Shown: piece after piece, positions 15,374-22,220 of the stretch
How the letters are laid out: each line of letters opens with the position of its first letter
Numbering within the stretch: position 1 is the stretch's first letter
The notes under the pieces: generated by a model
Databases searched by the model: none
What the model was told of the DNA's origin: nothing
What the model saw: only the letters and a program-made list of their open reading frames with translations
NCBI GenBank assembly: GCA_900550395.1
Contig: URSD01000038.1
Coordinates: 1-24,351 of the forward strand
Direction of reading: 5' to 3'
Source: an uncultured Porphyromonadaceae bacterium
GTDB taxonomy: Bacteria > Bacteroidota > Bacteroidia > Bacteroidales > Muribaculaceae
Length of the DNA: 24,351 nucleotides
Position numbers and translations under genes: made by a program

Positions 15374-16984
15374 TTATTCGCCGAGGGCGGCTTTCACTTC
15401 GTTGAGCTTTGCGCCGAATTCGTCGGCCTTCTCCTTGTCGTGAGCCACGTTGGCGTAGTATACGTAGAGCAGCATGTAGGCTTCCTTGTAGAGGCCGAGC
15501 TGTCCGTTGGCGGCGTCCTTGTTGGCGGGGTCGGCATCGAGCAGTTCAATCACCTTGAGGTAGGCGTTGGCTGCCTGCTCGTCCATGGTGTTGCCGGCGT
15601 TGCGGGCCATGGAGAGGCGTCCGAGACGCTGGTAGATGGCGGGCTGGGGTTCGGTGCCGGCGATGGCCTTGTTGACGTATTCAAGACCGCGTGCGGCGGC
15701 TTCCTCGCGCTGCTGCTGGTTGTCGCCGGCGGTGGCTGCTGCGTTGAGGTAGCGGCCGGAAGCTGCGAAGTAGTCGTTCATCGTGGGCTCTTTCTGGAGC
15801 TTGACATATGCGTCGTAGGCCTCGGCAGCCTTCACGTAGTCCTTGTTGTTGGTGTAGATGGAGCTGAGGTTCTTGAGCAGGTCGCCGTCCTCGGGGAATT
15901 TCTTGGCGGCGAGTTCGTACTGAACCACGGCGAGGGAATCCTGGCCGAGAGCCGTGAGGGCGTCGGCATAGGTGGTGAAGTCGTTGACGGTGAAGTAGCC
16001 GTCGGGATTGTTGGCGAAGAAAGCCTTGGCGTATTCGGCGCCCTTGGCGTTGTCGCCGAGCTTGACGGTGTCGAGGAAGCGGAGACGCTGCATCAGGAAG
16101 TTGTCGGGCTTCTGAGCGAGCACTTCTTCAGCCACCTTGAGGGAGTTGGGGTAGTCCTCGCCCCAGTAGAGGAGCACGGAGTAGCGGGCCTTGTCCTCGG
16201 GGAAGTGGTTGGGGTTCTGGATGTACTGGCCGTAGAGCTCGGAGGCCTTTTTCCAGTGGTTGCCCTTGAAGTATTTCTCGGCGAGTTCGCGCTGTGCCAG
16301 TGCTGACTGGGGAGCGTGGGCCAGGAATTCCTCAAGTTTGTTGATGGCGAACTGGGGGTTGACGTTGAAGTAGGCGTCGGCGTACTTCACGTAGCCCTCG
16401 GGGTTCTGCGGGTCTATGGTGATTGCCATCTCGTATTTTGCTGCGGCGTCGCCCCAGTCCTGCTTGGCGGCTGCCATGTCGCCTTCGAGGATGAAGACGG
16501 AGGGCTCCTGGTTCTTGGACTGCTTGAGAGCCTTGGCGGTGTACTCGTCTATCTCCTTGGCGTAGGCCACGGGGTCGGCGTTGTAGTAGGCGCGGGCTAT
16601 GTCGACGAGAATCTCGCTGTTCTTCTTGCTGTATTTCTGGGCGAGCTTGAAGTTGTCGGACGCGGTGCCTTTGTCGCCGGCCTTGATGGCGAGGGCGCCC
16701 AGACCTACATAGTTGTAGGGGCATTCAGCGTTGGCAGCCACGCCCTGGTCGAAGTATTTCTTGGCGGCTGCGGCATCGCCCTTGGCGAGAGCCGTCTGGC
16801 CGAGGTAGTAGCTTGCGAGGGCTTTGTCGGTGGCGGAGTCGTTGATGGTGCGGGTGAGGATAGTGGCCGCGTTGTCGTACTGGCCGGCCTTGTAGTATTC
16901 GATGCCGTCCTTGTAGCCCTGACTCTGTGCTCCGGCGGCGATAGTGCCCGCTGCCAGCATGGAAAGAATAAGCTTGATCTTCAT
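15374..16984 (-). CDS. Periplasmic tetratricopeptide-repeat protein
   Basis: The 536-residue protein has a signal peptide (MKIKLILSMLAAGTIAAGA, cut near residue 19) and is otherwise all-helical. Many helix-pair repeats carry TPR-like A/G/Y/P spacing, for example ALASYYLGQTALAKGDAAAAKKYFDQG, so it should be a periplasmic or outer-membrane-associated scaffold. No catalytic motif is visible. It is the last gene of a minus-strand operon, 55 bases after the PstS-like lipoprotein and before a strong terminator. Similar TPR proteins beside PstS-like proteins are familiar in Bacteroidales, often near TonB/ExbBD genes, but none of those is in this window. A role in envelope assembly or transport is an inference. 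Confidence 0.85.
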   Translation of the reverse strand: MKIKLILSMLAAGTIAAGAQSQGYKDGIEYYKAGQYDNAATILTRTINDSATDKALASYYLGQTALAKGDAAAAKKYFDQGVAANAECPYNYVGLGALAIKAGDKGTASDNFKLAQKYSKKNSEILVDIARAYYNADPVAYAKEIDEYTAKALKQSKNQEPSVFILEGDMAAAKQDWGDAAAKYEMAITIDPQNPEGYVKYADAYFNVNPQFAINKLEEFLAHAPQSALAQRELAEKYFKGNHWKKASELYGQYIQNPNHFPEDKARYSVLLYWGEDYPNSLKVAEEVLAQKPDNFLMQRLRFLDTVKLGDNAKGAEYAKAFFANNPDGYFTVNDFTTYADALTALGQDSLAVVQYELAAKKFPEDGDLLKNLSSIYTNNKDYVKAAEAYDAYVKLQKEPTMNDYFAASGRYLNAAATAGDNQQQREEAAARGLEYVNKAIAGTEPQPAIYQRLGRLSMARNAGNTMDEQAANAYLKVIELLDADPANKDAANGQLGLYKEAYMLLYVYYANVAHDKEKADEFGAKLNEVKAALGE

Positions 16985-17039
16985 CTTGGTTTGTGTGAAG
17001 TGTAGATGGGTTTATTGTATTGTTTTATTATATGCGGTG

Positions 17040-18032
17040 TTATTCGTCCTCGCCGAGCTGCACCACCTGGATGCGTGTGCGAGCCGGCAGGATTCCTGTC
17101 TTCATGATTATCTTCTGGCCGGTCTCGCCCGTGACGAAGCTGTAGAAGCCGCTTGCGAGGCTGCCGCTGACGCCGGTGGTGATCATGTATATCTGGCGGA
17201 ACAGCGGGTAGGTGCCGTCGAAGATGTTCTGCTGGTAAGGCTTGTAGGCGGTGACTTCGTTGTTGCGGCGTACCTTGAGCACCTTGATGTCGTCGGTGAG
17301 GGTGGCGCCTATGACGGGTTTGTCGCTGAGGATGTCGGCGGCGACGGAGTCGGGGCTTATGTCGGCTCCGCCCATGTCGGACGTAATCCAGCTGACGCCG
17401 AGAACGCCGATGGCGTTGCGGTTGTCTTTCACGGCCTGGAATACTTTGGCGACACTGCCCTGCGCGTAGACGTTGGGGCCGAGTTCGCCGCCGTTGAGCA
17501 GCGAGTCGCGCATGTAGGTGACGAGGCTGGAGCCTTTATCGTCGAAGATTACGGCTATCTCGCCCAGCTCGCTCGGCTCAAGGTCGTTCCACTGGCGGCT
17601 GCGGCCGGCCAGAATGTCGCCTATCTCACGTACCGTCAGCATCTCCACGGGGTTGTCCTTGTTGACGATGAGGGCTACGGCGTCTACAGCGATTTTTGAG
17701 GATTTGATGTTCTTGCGCTTGGCCTTGAGCACACGTCGCTCGGCGTCGGTGAGGTCGCGGGCTATGACTATTGTCTTGGTGTTCAGACTCATGAGCGAGT
17801 CGATGGCTACGCTCTGCGGCTCGTAGCGCGCGAGGATGTGGGCGTCGGGATACTGGTATTCGAAGACGTCAATCTCCTGTTGCATGATGTTCTGGAACGA
17901 TGCGTCGCACACCATGGTGGTGCTGCCGGTGGTGGAGGAGTTGGCTTTCTTCTCGTATTTAAGGCAGGATGTGGCGCCAGCACCCATTGCGAGGGTGCAG
18001 GCCGCGAGAGCTATGCGGGTGAGTAGTTTCAT
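17040..18032 (-). CDS. PstS-like phosphate-binding lipoprotein
   Basis: The 330-residue protein begins with a lipoprotein-type signal (AGATSC, probable lipidated C23) and continues as a PstS-like type II periplasmic binding protein. Supporting stretches are VDAVALIVNKDNP, LTVREIGDILAGRSRQWNDL, the DDKGSSLVTYMRDSLL region, IGVLGVSWI and a C-terminal segment of YPLFRQIYMIT plus GFYSFVTGETGQKII. Phosphate as ligand is inferred from fold resemblance. No pstC, pstA or pstB is nearby, so it is probably not part of a classic ABC importer. The frame extends to 18164, but that part overlaps the preceding gene and lacks a signal. The ATG at 18032 starts a proper lipoprotein signal. Confidence 0.85.
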   Translation of the reverse strand: MKLLTRIALAACTLAMGAGATSCLKYEKKANSSTTGSTTMVCDASFQNIMQQEIDVFEYQYPDAHILARYEPQSVAIDSLMSLNTKTIVIARDLTDAERRVLKAKRKNIKSSKIAVDAVALIVNKDNPVEMLTVREIGDILAGRSRQWNDLEPSELGEIAVIFDDKGSSLVTYMRDSLLNGGELGPNVYAQGSVAKVFQAVKDNRNAIGVLGVSWITSDMGGADISPDSVAADILSDKPVIGATLTDDIKVLKVRRNNEVTAYKPYQQNIFDGTYPLFRQIYMITTGVSGSLASGFYSFVTGETGQKIIMKTGILPARTRIQVVQLGEDE

Positions 18033-18055
18033 TGTTAGAGTCGGGGTGGCGGAAA

Positions 18056-18319
18056 TCAGTAGGGCGAGTCTATGCCCTTGACCTGGCGGTAGGCGCGCCA
18101 TGCGCCGTAGATTATGAGCATTACGCCGACAACGTAGCGGGTCCAGGCCCAGTCGCCGGCCCATCCGAAGTAGTTGATGAGCAGGAGTATGCCCATGCCT
18201 ACGTAGACAATCACCATTATGATGCCGAAAATGGTACGCATTACGGCGGGAGTGCCGGTGCCTGAGGTGCGGCGGCGTGCGGTGTCGGGAGCTTCGTTTT
18301 TATAATCGTTCTCGTTCAT
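18056..18319 (-). CDS. Small two-helix inner-membrane protein
   Basis: This is a protein of 87 residues with a charged, Thr/Arg-rich N-terminus (1-26). Two membrane helices follow (about 28-50, FGIIMVIVYVGMGILLLINYF, and about 58-76, YVVGVMLIIYGAWRAY), then a short basic tail. I do not recognise a named domain. It is the first gene of an operon, 23 bases before the PstS-like lipoprotein, and its position suggests a membrane partner of the binding protein and the TPR protein. The leader of about 75 bases carries an inverted repeat. Confidence 0.75.
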   Translation of the reverse strand: MNENDYKNEAPDTARRRTSGTGTPAVMRTIFGIIMVIVYVGMGILLLINYFGWAGDWAWTRYVVGVMLIIYGAWRAYRQVKGIDSPY

Positions 18320-18336
18320 AGCTCGATGTTTTGATA

Positions 18337-18359
18337 GTTTAGACGTTTAAGTCTAAACG
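18337..18359 (-). promoter_or_regulatory. Inverted repeat in the leader of the PstS-like/TPR operon
   Basis: GTTTAGAC at 18337-18344 and GTCTAAAC at 18351-18358 are perfect inverted repeats around a 6-base loop. A second pairing, CGTTTA at 18344-18349 with TAAACG at 18354-18359, uses overlapping bases, so two alternative hairpins are possible. It lies between the predicted transcript start and the ATG at 18319. It may be an operator or an RNA element; no T-run follows. Confidence 0.45.
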
Positions 18360-18400
18360 CTTTGCCCGGCGTGAATGTTCGTCGGACATGTGCTGTGGCT

Positions 18401-18408
18401 CAAAGTTA
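18401..18408 (-). promoter_or_regulatory. -7 element of the PstS-like/TPR operon
   Basis: The minus strand reads TAACTTTG, an exact TAnnTTTG match, about 80 bases before the ATG of the small membrane protein. No TTTG lies at the usual distance upstream. Confidence 0.5.
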
Positions 18409-18442
18409 GTGATAAACTGCGAATATATCTTCGTCGCGGAAT

Positions 18443-18470
18443 AAAAAAACGACCGACATCGGCATTTTTT
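18443..18470 (-). terminator. Probable terminator after aroK
   Basis: On the minus strand the aroK stop is followed by an A-rich run, a short CCGATGTCGG hairpin (18453-18462) and a run of seven T (18443-18449). The flanking A and T runs can extend the stem, and the plus strand has a similar T-run, so it may act in both directions. Confidence 0.65.
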
Positions 18471-18479
18471 AATTTTTTT

Positions 18480-19028
18480 TCACGGTGACGGGGCTATGAG
18501 CGTGGCAAAGCGACGCACGGCGTCGCTTATGGCTGCTGCGTCGTCGAGCTCGGTGGTGTCGAAGCGGATGTCGGCGCGCGAGTAGACGGGGGTGCGAACG
18601 GCAAGAAGGTCGCGGTACCATTGCCGCAGCCTGCCGCCGGCCATGGCGCGGTCGGCCGCCGGGCGTTGCCCGGGCGCGTCGGCCAGACGCCGGAGCGTGC
18701 GGCCTTCGTCGGCATGCAGCCACACCACGCGTCCGGAGGCGAGCATCCGGTCCATGTTGTCGCCGAAGCACGGTGTGCCTCCGCCTGTGGCTACCACCAG
18801 CGGCCTGTCACCGCGCGGCATGGATGCCACGCGGGCCAGTGCGTCGCTCTCCATGCGGCGGAACTCCGCTTCTCCGCGCAGCCGCATTATGGCCGGGATG
18901 GTGGCGCGTGCACGCAACTCCACAAGACAGTCGAGGTCGATATAATCGGCCTCGCCTGCCTCGCACAACGCACGGCCCAGGGTGGACTTGCCGCACCCCG
19001 GCATGCCTACGAGATAAATTACGCTCAA
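18480..19028 (-). CDS. aroK: Shikimate kinase
   Basis: The 182-residue protein phosphorylates shikimate at the 3-hydroxyl using ATP. It shows Walker A GMPGCGKST (8-16), the shikimate-binding D33 in DYIDLDCLVE, R57 in EAEFRRME, VVATGGGTP with the three glycines, and the lid RP in GQRPAADRA. The length is standard. The first codon is TTG at 19028, overlapping the mscL stop as TTGA. The first downstream ATG (M9) would cut off the first beta strand, and no in-frame ATG lies just upstream. An AAGGAG stretch sits 5 bases before the TTG, inside the end of mscL, and supports this start. It is cotranscribed with mscL. Confidence 0.92.
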   Translation of the reverse strand: MSVIYLVGMPGCGKSTLGRALCEAGEADYIDLDCLVELRARATIPAIMRLRGEAEFRRMESDALARVASMPRGDRPLVVATGGGTPCFGDNMDRMLASGRVVWLHADEGRTLRRLADAPGQRPAADRAMAGGRLRQWYRDLLAVRTPVYSRADIRFDTTELDDAAAISDAVRRFATLIAPSP

Positions 19029-19450
19029 TCGCGCTCCTTGAGAATGTCGCGGATCTGGGTGAGGAGTTCCTCCGTGGTGGGAGCTGCGGGAGCTGCCTCT
19101 TCGACTTTCTCCTCTTCCTTTTTCTTGAACTTCATCATTACACGTATTATTGCGAAGATGCAGAACGCGATGATGATAAAGTCAACGACTGCCTGGATGA
19201 ACGTGCCGTACGCGATGGCAACTTCCGGAACTTCGACACCTGCGGCATCGACAGTCGCGGCCTTGATGACGTATTTCCATCCGGAGAAGTCGGCTCCTCC
19301 GGTGAGTACGCCTACTGCGGGCATGATAACGTCGCCTACCAATGACGATACGATTTTGCCGAAAGCGCCGCCGATAACTACACCGACAGCCATGTCGACA
19401 ACGTTGCCGCGCATGGCAAATTCCTTGAAGTCAGAAAGAAATTTTCCCAT
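19025..19450 (-). CDS. mscL: Large-conductance mechanosensitive channel
   Basis: The 141-residue protein opens under membrane tension in hypo-osmotic shock. Family features are the N-terminal FKEFAMRGNVVDMAVGVVIG leading into the first helix (about 15-45), and a periplasmic loop with Gly/Val/Ala-rich sequence. A second helix (about 80-103) and a charged C-terminal bundle (KKKEEEKVEEA, then TTEELLTQIRDILKERD) complete it. An upstream in-frame start exists at 19492, but it lies inside the promoter. The ATG at 19450 gives the standard N-terminus. Its stop overlaps the aroK start. Confidence 0.96.
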   Translation of the reverse strand: MGKFLSDFKEFAMRGNVVDMAVGVVIGGAFGKIVSSLVGDVIMPAVGVLTGGADFSGWKYVIKAATVDAAGVEVPEVAIAYGTFIQAVVDFIIIAFCIFAIIRVMMKFKKKEEEKVEEAAPAAPTTEELLTQIRDILKERD

Positions 19451-19479
19451 AATATCACTTGTTGAGTTGGTTGTGTCTG

Positions 19480-19487
19480 CAAAGATA
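19480..19487 (-). promoter_or_regulatory. -7 element of mscL-aroK
   Basis: The minus strand reads TATCTTTG, matching TAnnTTTG, 29 bases before the mscL ATG. No well-spaced TTTG is seen. It also shows that the longer mscL reading frame is not the real start. Confidence 0.55.
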
Positions 19488-19540
19488 AACAAAAAATTGT
19501 TTCAAGGCAGGATGATGAGTATAAAAACGCGTCCGCGTTC

Positions 19541-19571
19541 TTTGCCTTCTCGCGTATTTTCGCTAAATTTG
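19541..19571 (+). promoter_or_regulatory. Consensus promoter of the nnr group
   Basis: TTTG at 19541-19544, exactly 19 bases, then TAAATTTG at 19564-19571 match the Bacteroidetes promoter in full. The expected start near 19577 leaves a leader of only about 11 bases before the ATG at 19588. Confidence 0.7.
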
Positions 19572-19587
19572 CTCGAAATTATTGCAC

Positions 19588-21120
19588 ATGAAGCTATATT
19601 CATACAAACAGATACAGGAGATAGAGTCGGCCTCGCTTGCCGCTGCAGGGCGTACGCCGGCGCAGCTCGATATCACGCTGGGGGCGGAGGCCGCCGAAGC
19701 TATCGCCGAGGTGCTTGACGAGTGCCGCTGCCGTCCGGCGTTTTTTGCCGGCCCGGGCCGCTGCGGCGCCATCACGCTTGCTGCGGCGAAGAATCTTGCG
19801 AGCAAGACGTCGCACCGGCCTCAGGTGTATTTTTTCAATGTGCGCGGCACGTCGGCCTCGGCCGATGCCGTGGCTCAGCGCGACGCCTACATAGCAGAGT
19901 GCGGCGCGGAGAGTCTGGAGGAAGTTACGGGCCGCTTCTCGATGCCCGAGCTGTCGGCGCGCGACCTTGTGGTCGACGGCCTTTTCGGCAGCGAGGTGGA
20001 GGGGCCGCTTGGTGGCGCCTACCAGGCCCTGGTGAGGCTGATAAACGAAAGCGGCGCCCGCATCGTGGCTATAGACATGCCCTCCGGTCTTCCTGCCGAC
20101 AGTGCGTCGGGTCTTATCAACCGCAATATCATCCATGCCGACCTGACGCTTGCCATAGGAATGCCACGGCTGGCGTTCTTTGTCGGCGACAATGCCGAGC
20201 TCGTCGGCGACTGGCAGATACTCGACGCAGGCTACAGCCGCGAGGTCATGGCGCAGATGGCGGCCGGCTATGTGCTGATAGAACGCAAGCAGGTGCGCCA
20301 CATCCTGCCGTCCCGCAATCCCGACACGAGCAAGGCCGACTACGGCAGCCTTATAATCTTCGCCGGAAGTTTCGGCATGATGGGCGCAGCGCAGCTCGCC
20401 ACTCGCGCTGCTCTGCGCAGCGGCGCCGGAAAGGTGACGTGCCACTCGCCGCGCTGTGGCTACTACGTAATGCAGACGGCTACTCCGGAGGCTCTCTTCG
20501 ATGCCGACACGTGCGACCTGTATATACGCGATTTCGAACTTAAGAAGAATTACAGTGCCGTTGCCATAGGTCCCGGCATGGGCACCAACGACGCCACGGT
20601 GGACGCACTCGAGGCTTTCCTGAAGGTAGCCAATGCCAACAGTCGTCCTCTGGTGCTCGCCGCTGACGCCCTGAACTGCATAGCCATCCGCCCCACGCTG
20701 CTCGACTATGTGCCCGTGATGAGCGTGATTACGCCGCATGCCGGTGAGTTTGACCGTATTTTCGGCCAGCAGCCGGGCGCCGACGCGCGCCTTGCCAAGG
20801 CGATCGAGGTTGCGATGTTCCACAAGATTTTCATTGTGCTGAAAGGGCATATCACGGCTGTGGTGCGTCCCGACGGCAAAGTGTGTTTCAATCCCACGGG
20901 TACAGTCGCGCTGGCTACTGCCGGCACCGGCGATGTGCTCACGGGGCTGATAGCCGGCCTTATGGCCCAGGGAATACGCAGCGAGTTCGCCGCATCGGCA
21001 GGCGTGTACATCCACGGCCTGGCCGGGCAGATGGCTGAGAAAACCCACGGAGCCTACGGGGTCACGGCCGGCGATGTAGCCGACAATATAGGCAAAGCTA
21101 TAAAATCCATAATGAATTGA
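19588..21120 (+). CDS. nnr: Bifunctional NAD(P)H-hydrate repair enzyme (degenerate epimerase loop)
   Basis: The 510-residue protein joins a YjeF_N-type epimerase domain (about 1-215) and a YjeF_C ADP-dependent dehydratase domain (about 235-505). Together these families repair hydrated NADH and NADPH. The dehydratase half is well preserved: GSFGMMGAAQLATRAALRSGAGK, AIGPGMGT, LAADALN, ITPHAGEFDRIFG and ATAGTGDVLTG. The epimerase half keeps VVDGLFG (D130) and AIDMPSGL (D163). However, the usual GPGNNGGDxL loop reads GPGRCGAITL at 55-64, losing both Asn and the Asp that shape the substrate and metal site. The epimerase may therefore be inactive (inference). The ATG at 19588 follows the promoter closely; the TTG at 19582 is less likely. 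Confidence 0.93.
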   Translation: MKLYSYKQIQEIESASLAAAGRTPAQLDITLGAEAAEAIAEVLDECRCRPAFFAGPGRCGAITLAAAKNLASKTSHRPQVYFFNVRGTSASADAVAQRDAYIAECGAESLEEVTGRFSMPELSARDLVVDGLFGSEVEGPLGGAYQALVRLINESGARIVAIDMPSGLPADSASGLINRNIIHADLTLAIGMPRLAFFVGDNAELVGDWQILDAGYSREVMAQMAAGYVLIERKQVRHILPSRNPDTSKADYGSLIIFAGSFGMMGAAQLATRAALRSGAGKVTCHSPRCGYYVMQTATPEALFDADTCDLYIRDFELKKNYSAVAIGPGMGTNDATVDALEAFLKVANANSRPLVLAADALNCIAIRPTLLDYVPVMSVITPHAGEFDRIFGQQPGADARLAKAIEVAMFHKIFIVLKGHITAVVRPDGKVCFNPTGTVALATAGTGDVLTGLIAGLMAQGIRSEFAASAGVYIHGLAGQMAEKTHGAYGVTAGDVADNIGKAIKSIMN

Positions 21121-22217
21121 TGATGAAAAAAATAATTGCCATCATATGCCTTGCGGCCGCCGCGCTGCTGCCGGCCGCCGCGCAGACTACGCAGCGTCTG
21201 TCGGCAGGAAAGGCCACTGAGTACGGGCTCGTGTACAATCTTCCGCGCACGGCCATCGACATAACCCTCGAGGTGGAGCTGACAGAGTCGGCTCCCGGAG
21301 AATTCTACAACTATGCCAACCGCCATATGGGTATCACCGACGCCATACGCCGCGGCAGCCGGTCGGCCCGATTGCTCTCGGCGGTCATCAGGTCGCGCGG
21401 CGTGCCCGACGAGCAGTCGCAGTGGCTGGTTCAGTTCAAAAGCGGCACTTCGCCCTTCATCGTGCTCGACGAGTCGGGAGTGCCTGTAGCCGTGAACACC
21501 GACGCAGTGCCGCAGGCCGACGCTCCGGCTCTCCCTGTGGCTAAACCGGCGGTGCCCACACCGCTGGAAACCGATGCCGCCCGTCAGGCTGTGACGCAGG
21601 AGATGACACGCAGCTCGTCGCTGGGCAAGCGCGCCGAGCTGGCGGCACAGCGCATATTCGAGCTGCGCGACATGCGCAATGACCTGCTTTCCGGTCAGGC
21701 CGACAACACGCCGCCCGACGGCAAGGCCATGCAGCTGGTGCTGGACAACATAGCGGCGCAGGAGGCCGCGCTTACGGCTATGTTCGCCGGCACGACGAGC
21801 ACACGGACCGTGGTGCGCACAGTGACCGTGATGCCCGACAGCGCCGACTTCAGCGGCCTTGTGGTAGCCCGCATCTCGCCCGTAGACGGCATTGTGGACG
21901 CTGATAATCTGGCCGGTGTGCCTGTCACCCTTGATATGTCGGTGACGGCCCGCGCGGAGCTGCCGCTTACCGACAAGGGCGAGCCCAAGCGCTTCCCGAA
22001 GGGCGGTTTCGCCTACAATATCCCGGGTGAGGCTGCTTTTACACTCAATTACGACGGCGCGCGGGTGGCCTCCGTCACTATGCCGGTGGCTCAGTTAGGC
22101 ACGGTGTTTGGCCTGGACCCGAATGTGTTCACCGACCGCAAGGCGCCTTGCTGCGCCATCCTCGACCCGGCCACGGGCGCCGTCCTGCGGCTGGAGCCCG
22201 TGTCACAGAATCCATAG
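21120..22217 (+). CDS. DUF4831 family secreted protein
   Basis: The protein is about 365 residues with a signal peptide (MKKIIAIICLAAAALLPAAAQ). The sequence after it fits the Bacteroidetes DUF4831 family: an early YGLVYNLPRTAIDITLEVE, a central helical stretch with LAAQRIFELRDMRNDLLSGQ, and a beta-rich C-terminal half ending FGLDPNVFTDRKAP. Function is unknown. Two ATGs stand in tandem at 21120 and 21123; the first overlaps the nnr stop as TGATG, and both give the same signal peptide. It is sandwiched between nnr and the cardiolipin synthase, with 3 bases before the next ATG, so it is part of one operon. Confidence 0.82.
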   Translation: MMKKIIAIICLAAAALLPAAAQTTQRLSAGKATEYGLVYNLPRTAIDITLEVELTESAPGEFYNYANRHMGITDAIRRGSRSARLLSAVIRSRGVPDEQSQWLVQFKSGTSPFIVLDESGVPVAVNTDAVPQADAPALPVAKPAVPTPLETDAARQAVTQEMTRSSSLGKRAELAAQRIFELRDMRNDLLSGQADNTPPDGKAMQLVLDNIAAQEAALTAMFAGTTSTRTVVRTVTVMPDSADFSGLVVARISPVDGIVDADNLAGVPVTLDMSVTARAELPLTDKGEPKRFPKGGFAYNIPGEAAFTLNYDGARVASVTMPVAQLGTVFGLDPNVFTDRKAPCCAILDPATGAVLRLEPVSQNP

Positions 22218-22220
22218 CGT

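Noticed and set aside
19600..21048. Open frame of about 482 codons antisense to nnr
   Set aside because: No recognisable motif, His/Arg/Ala-rich, and fully inside a conserved gene.
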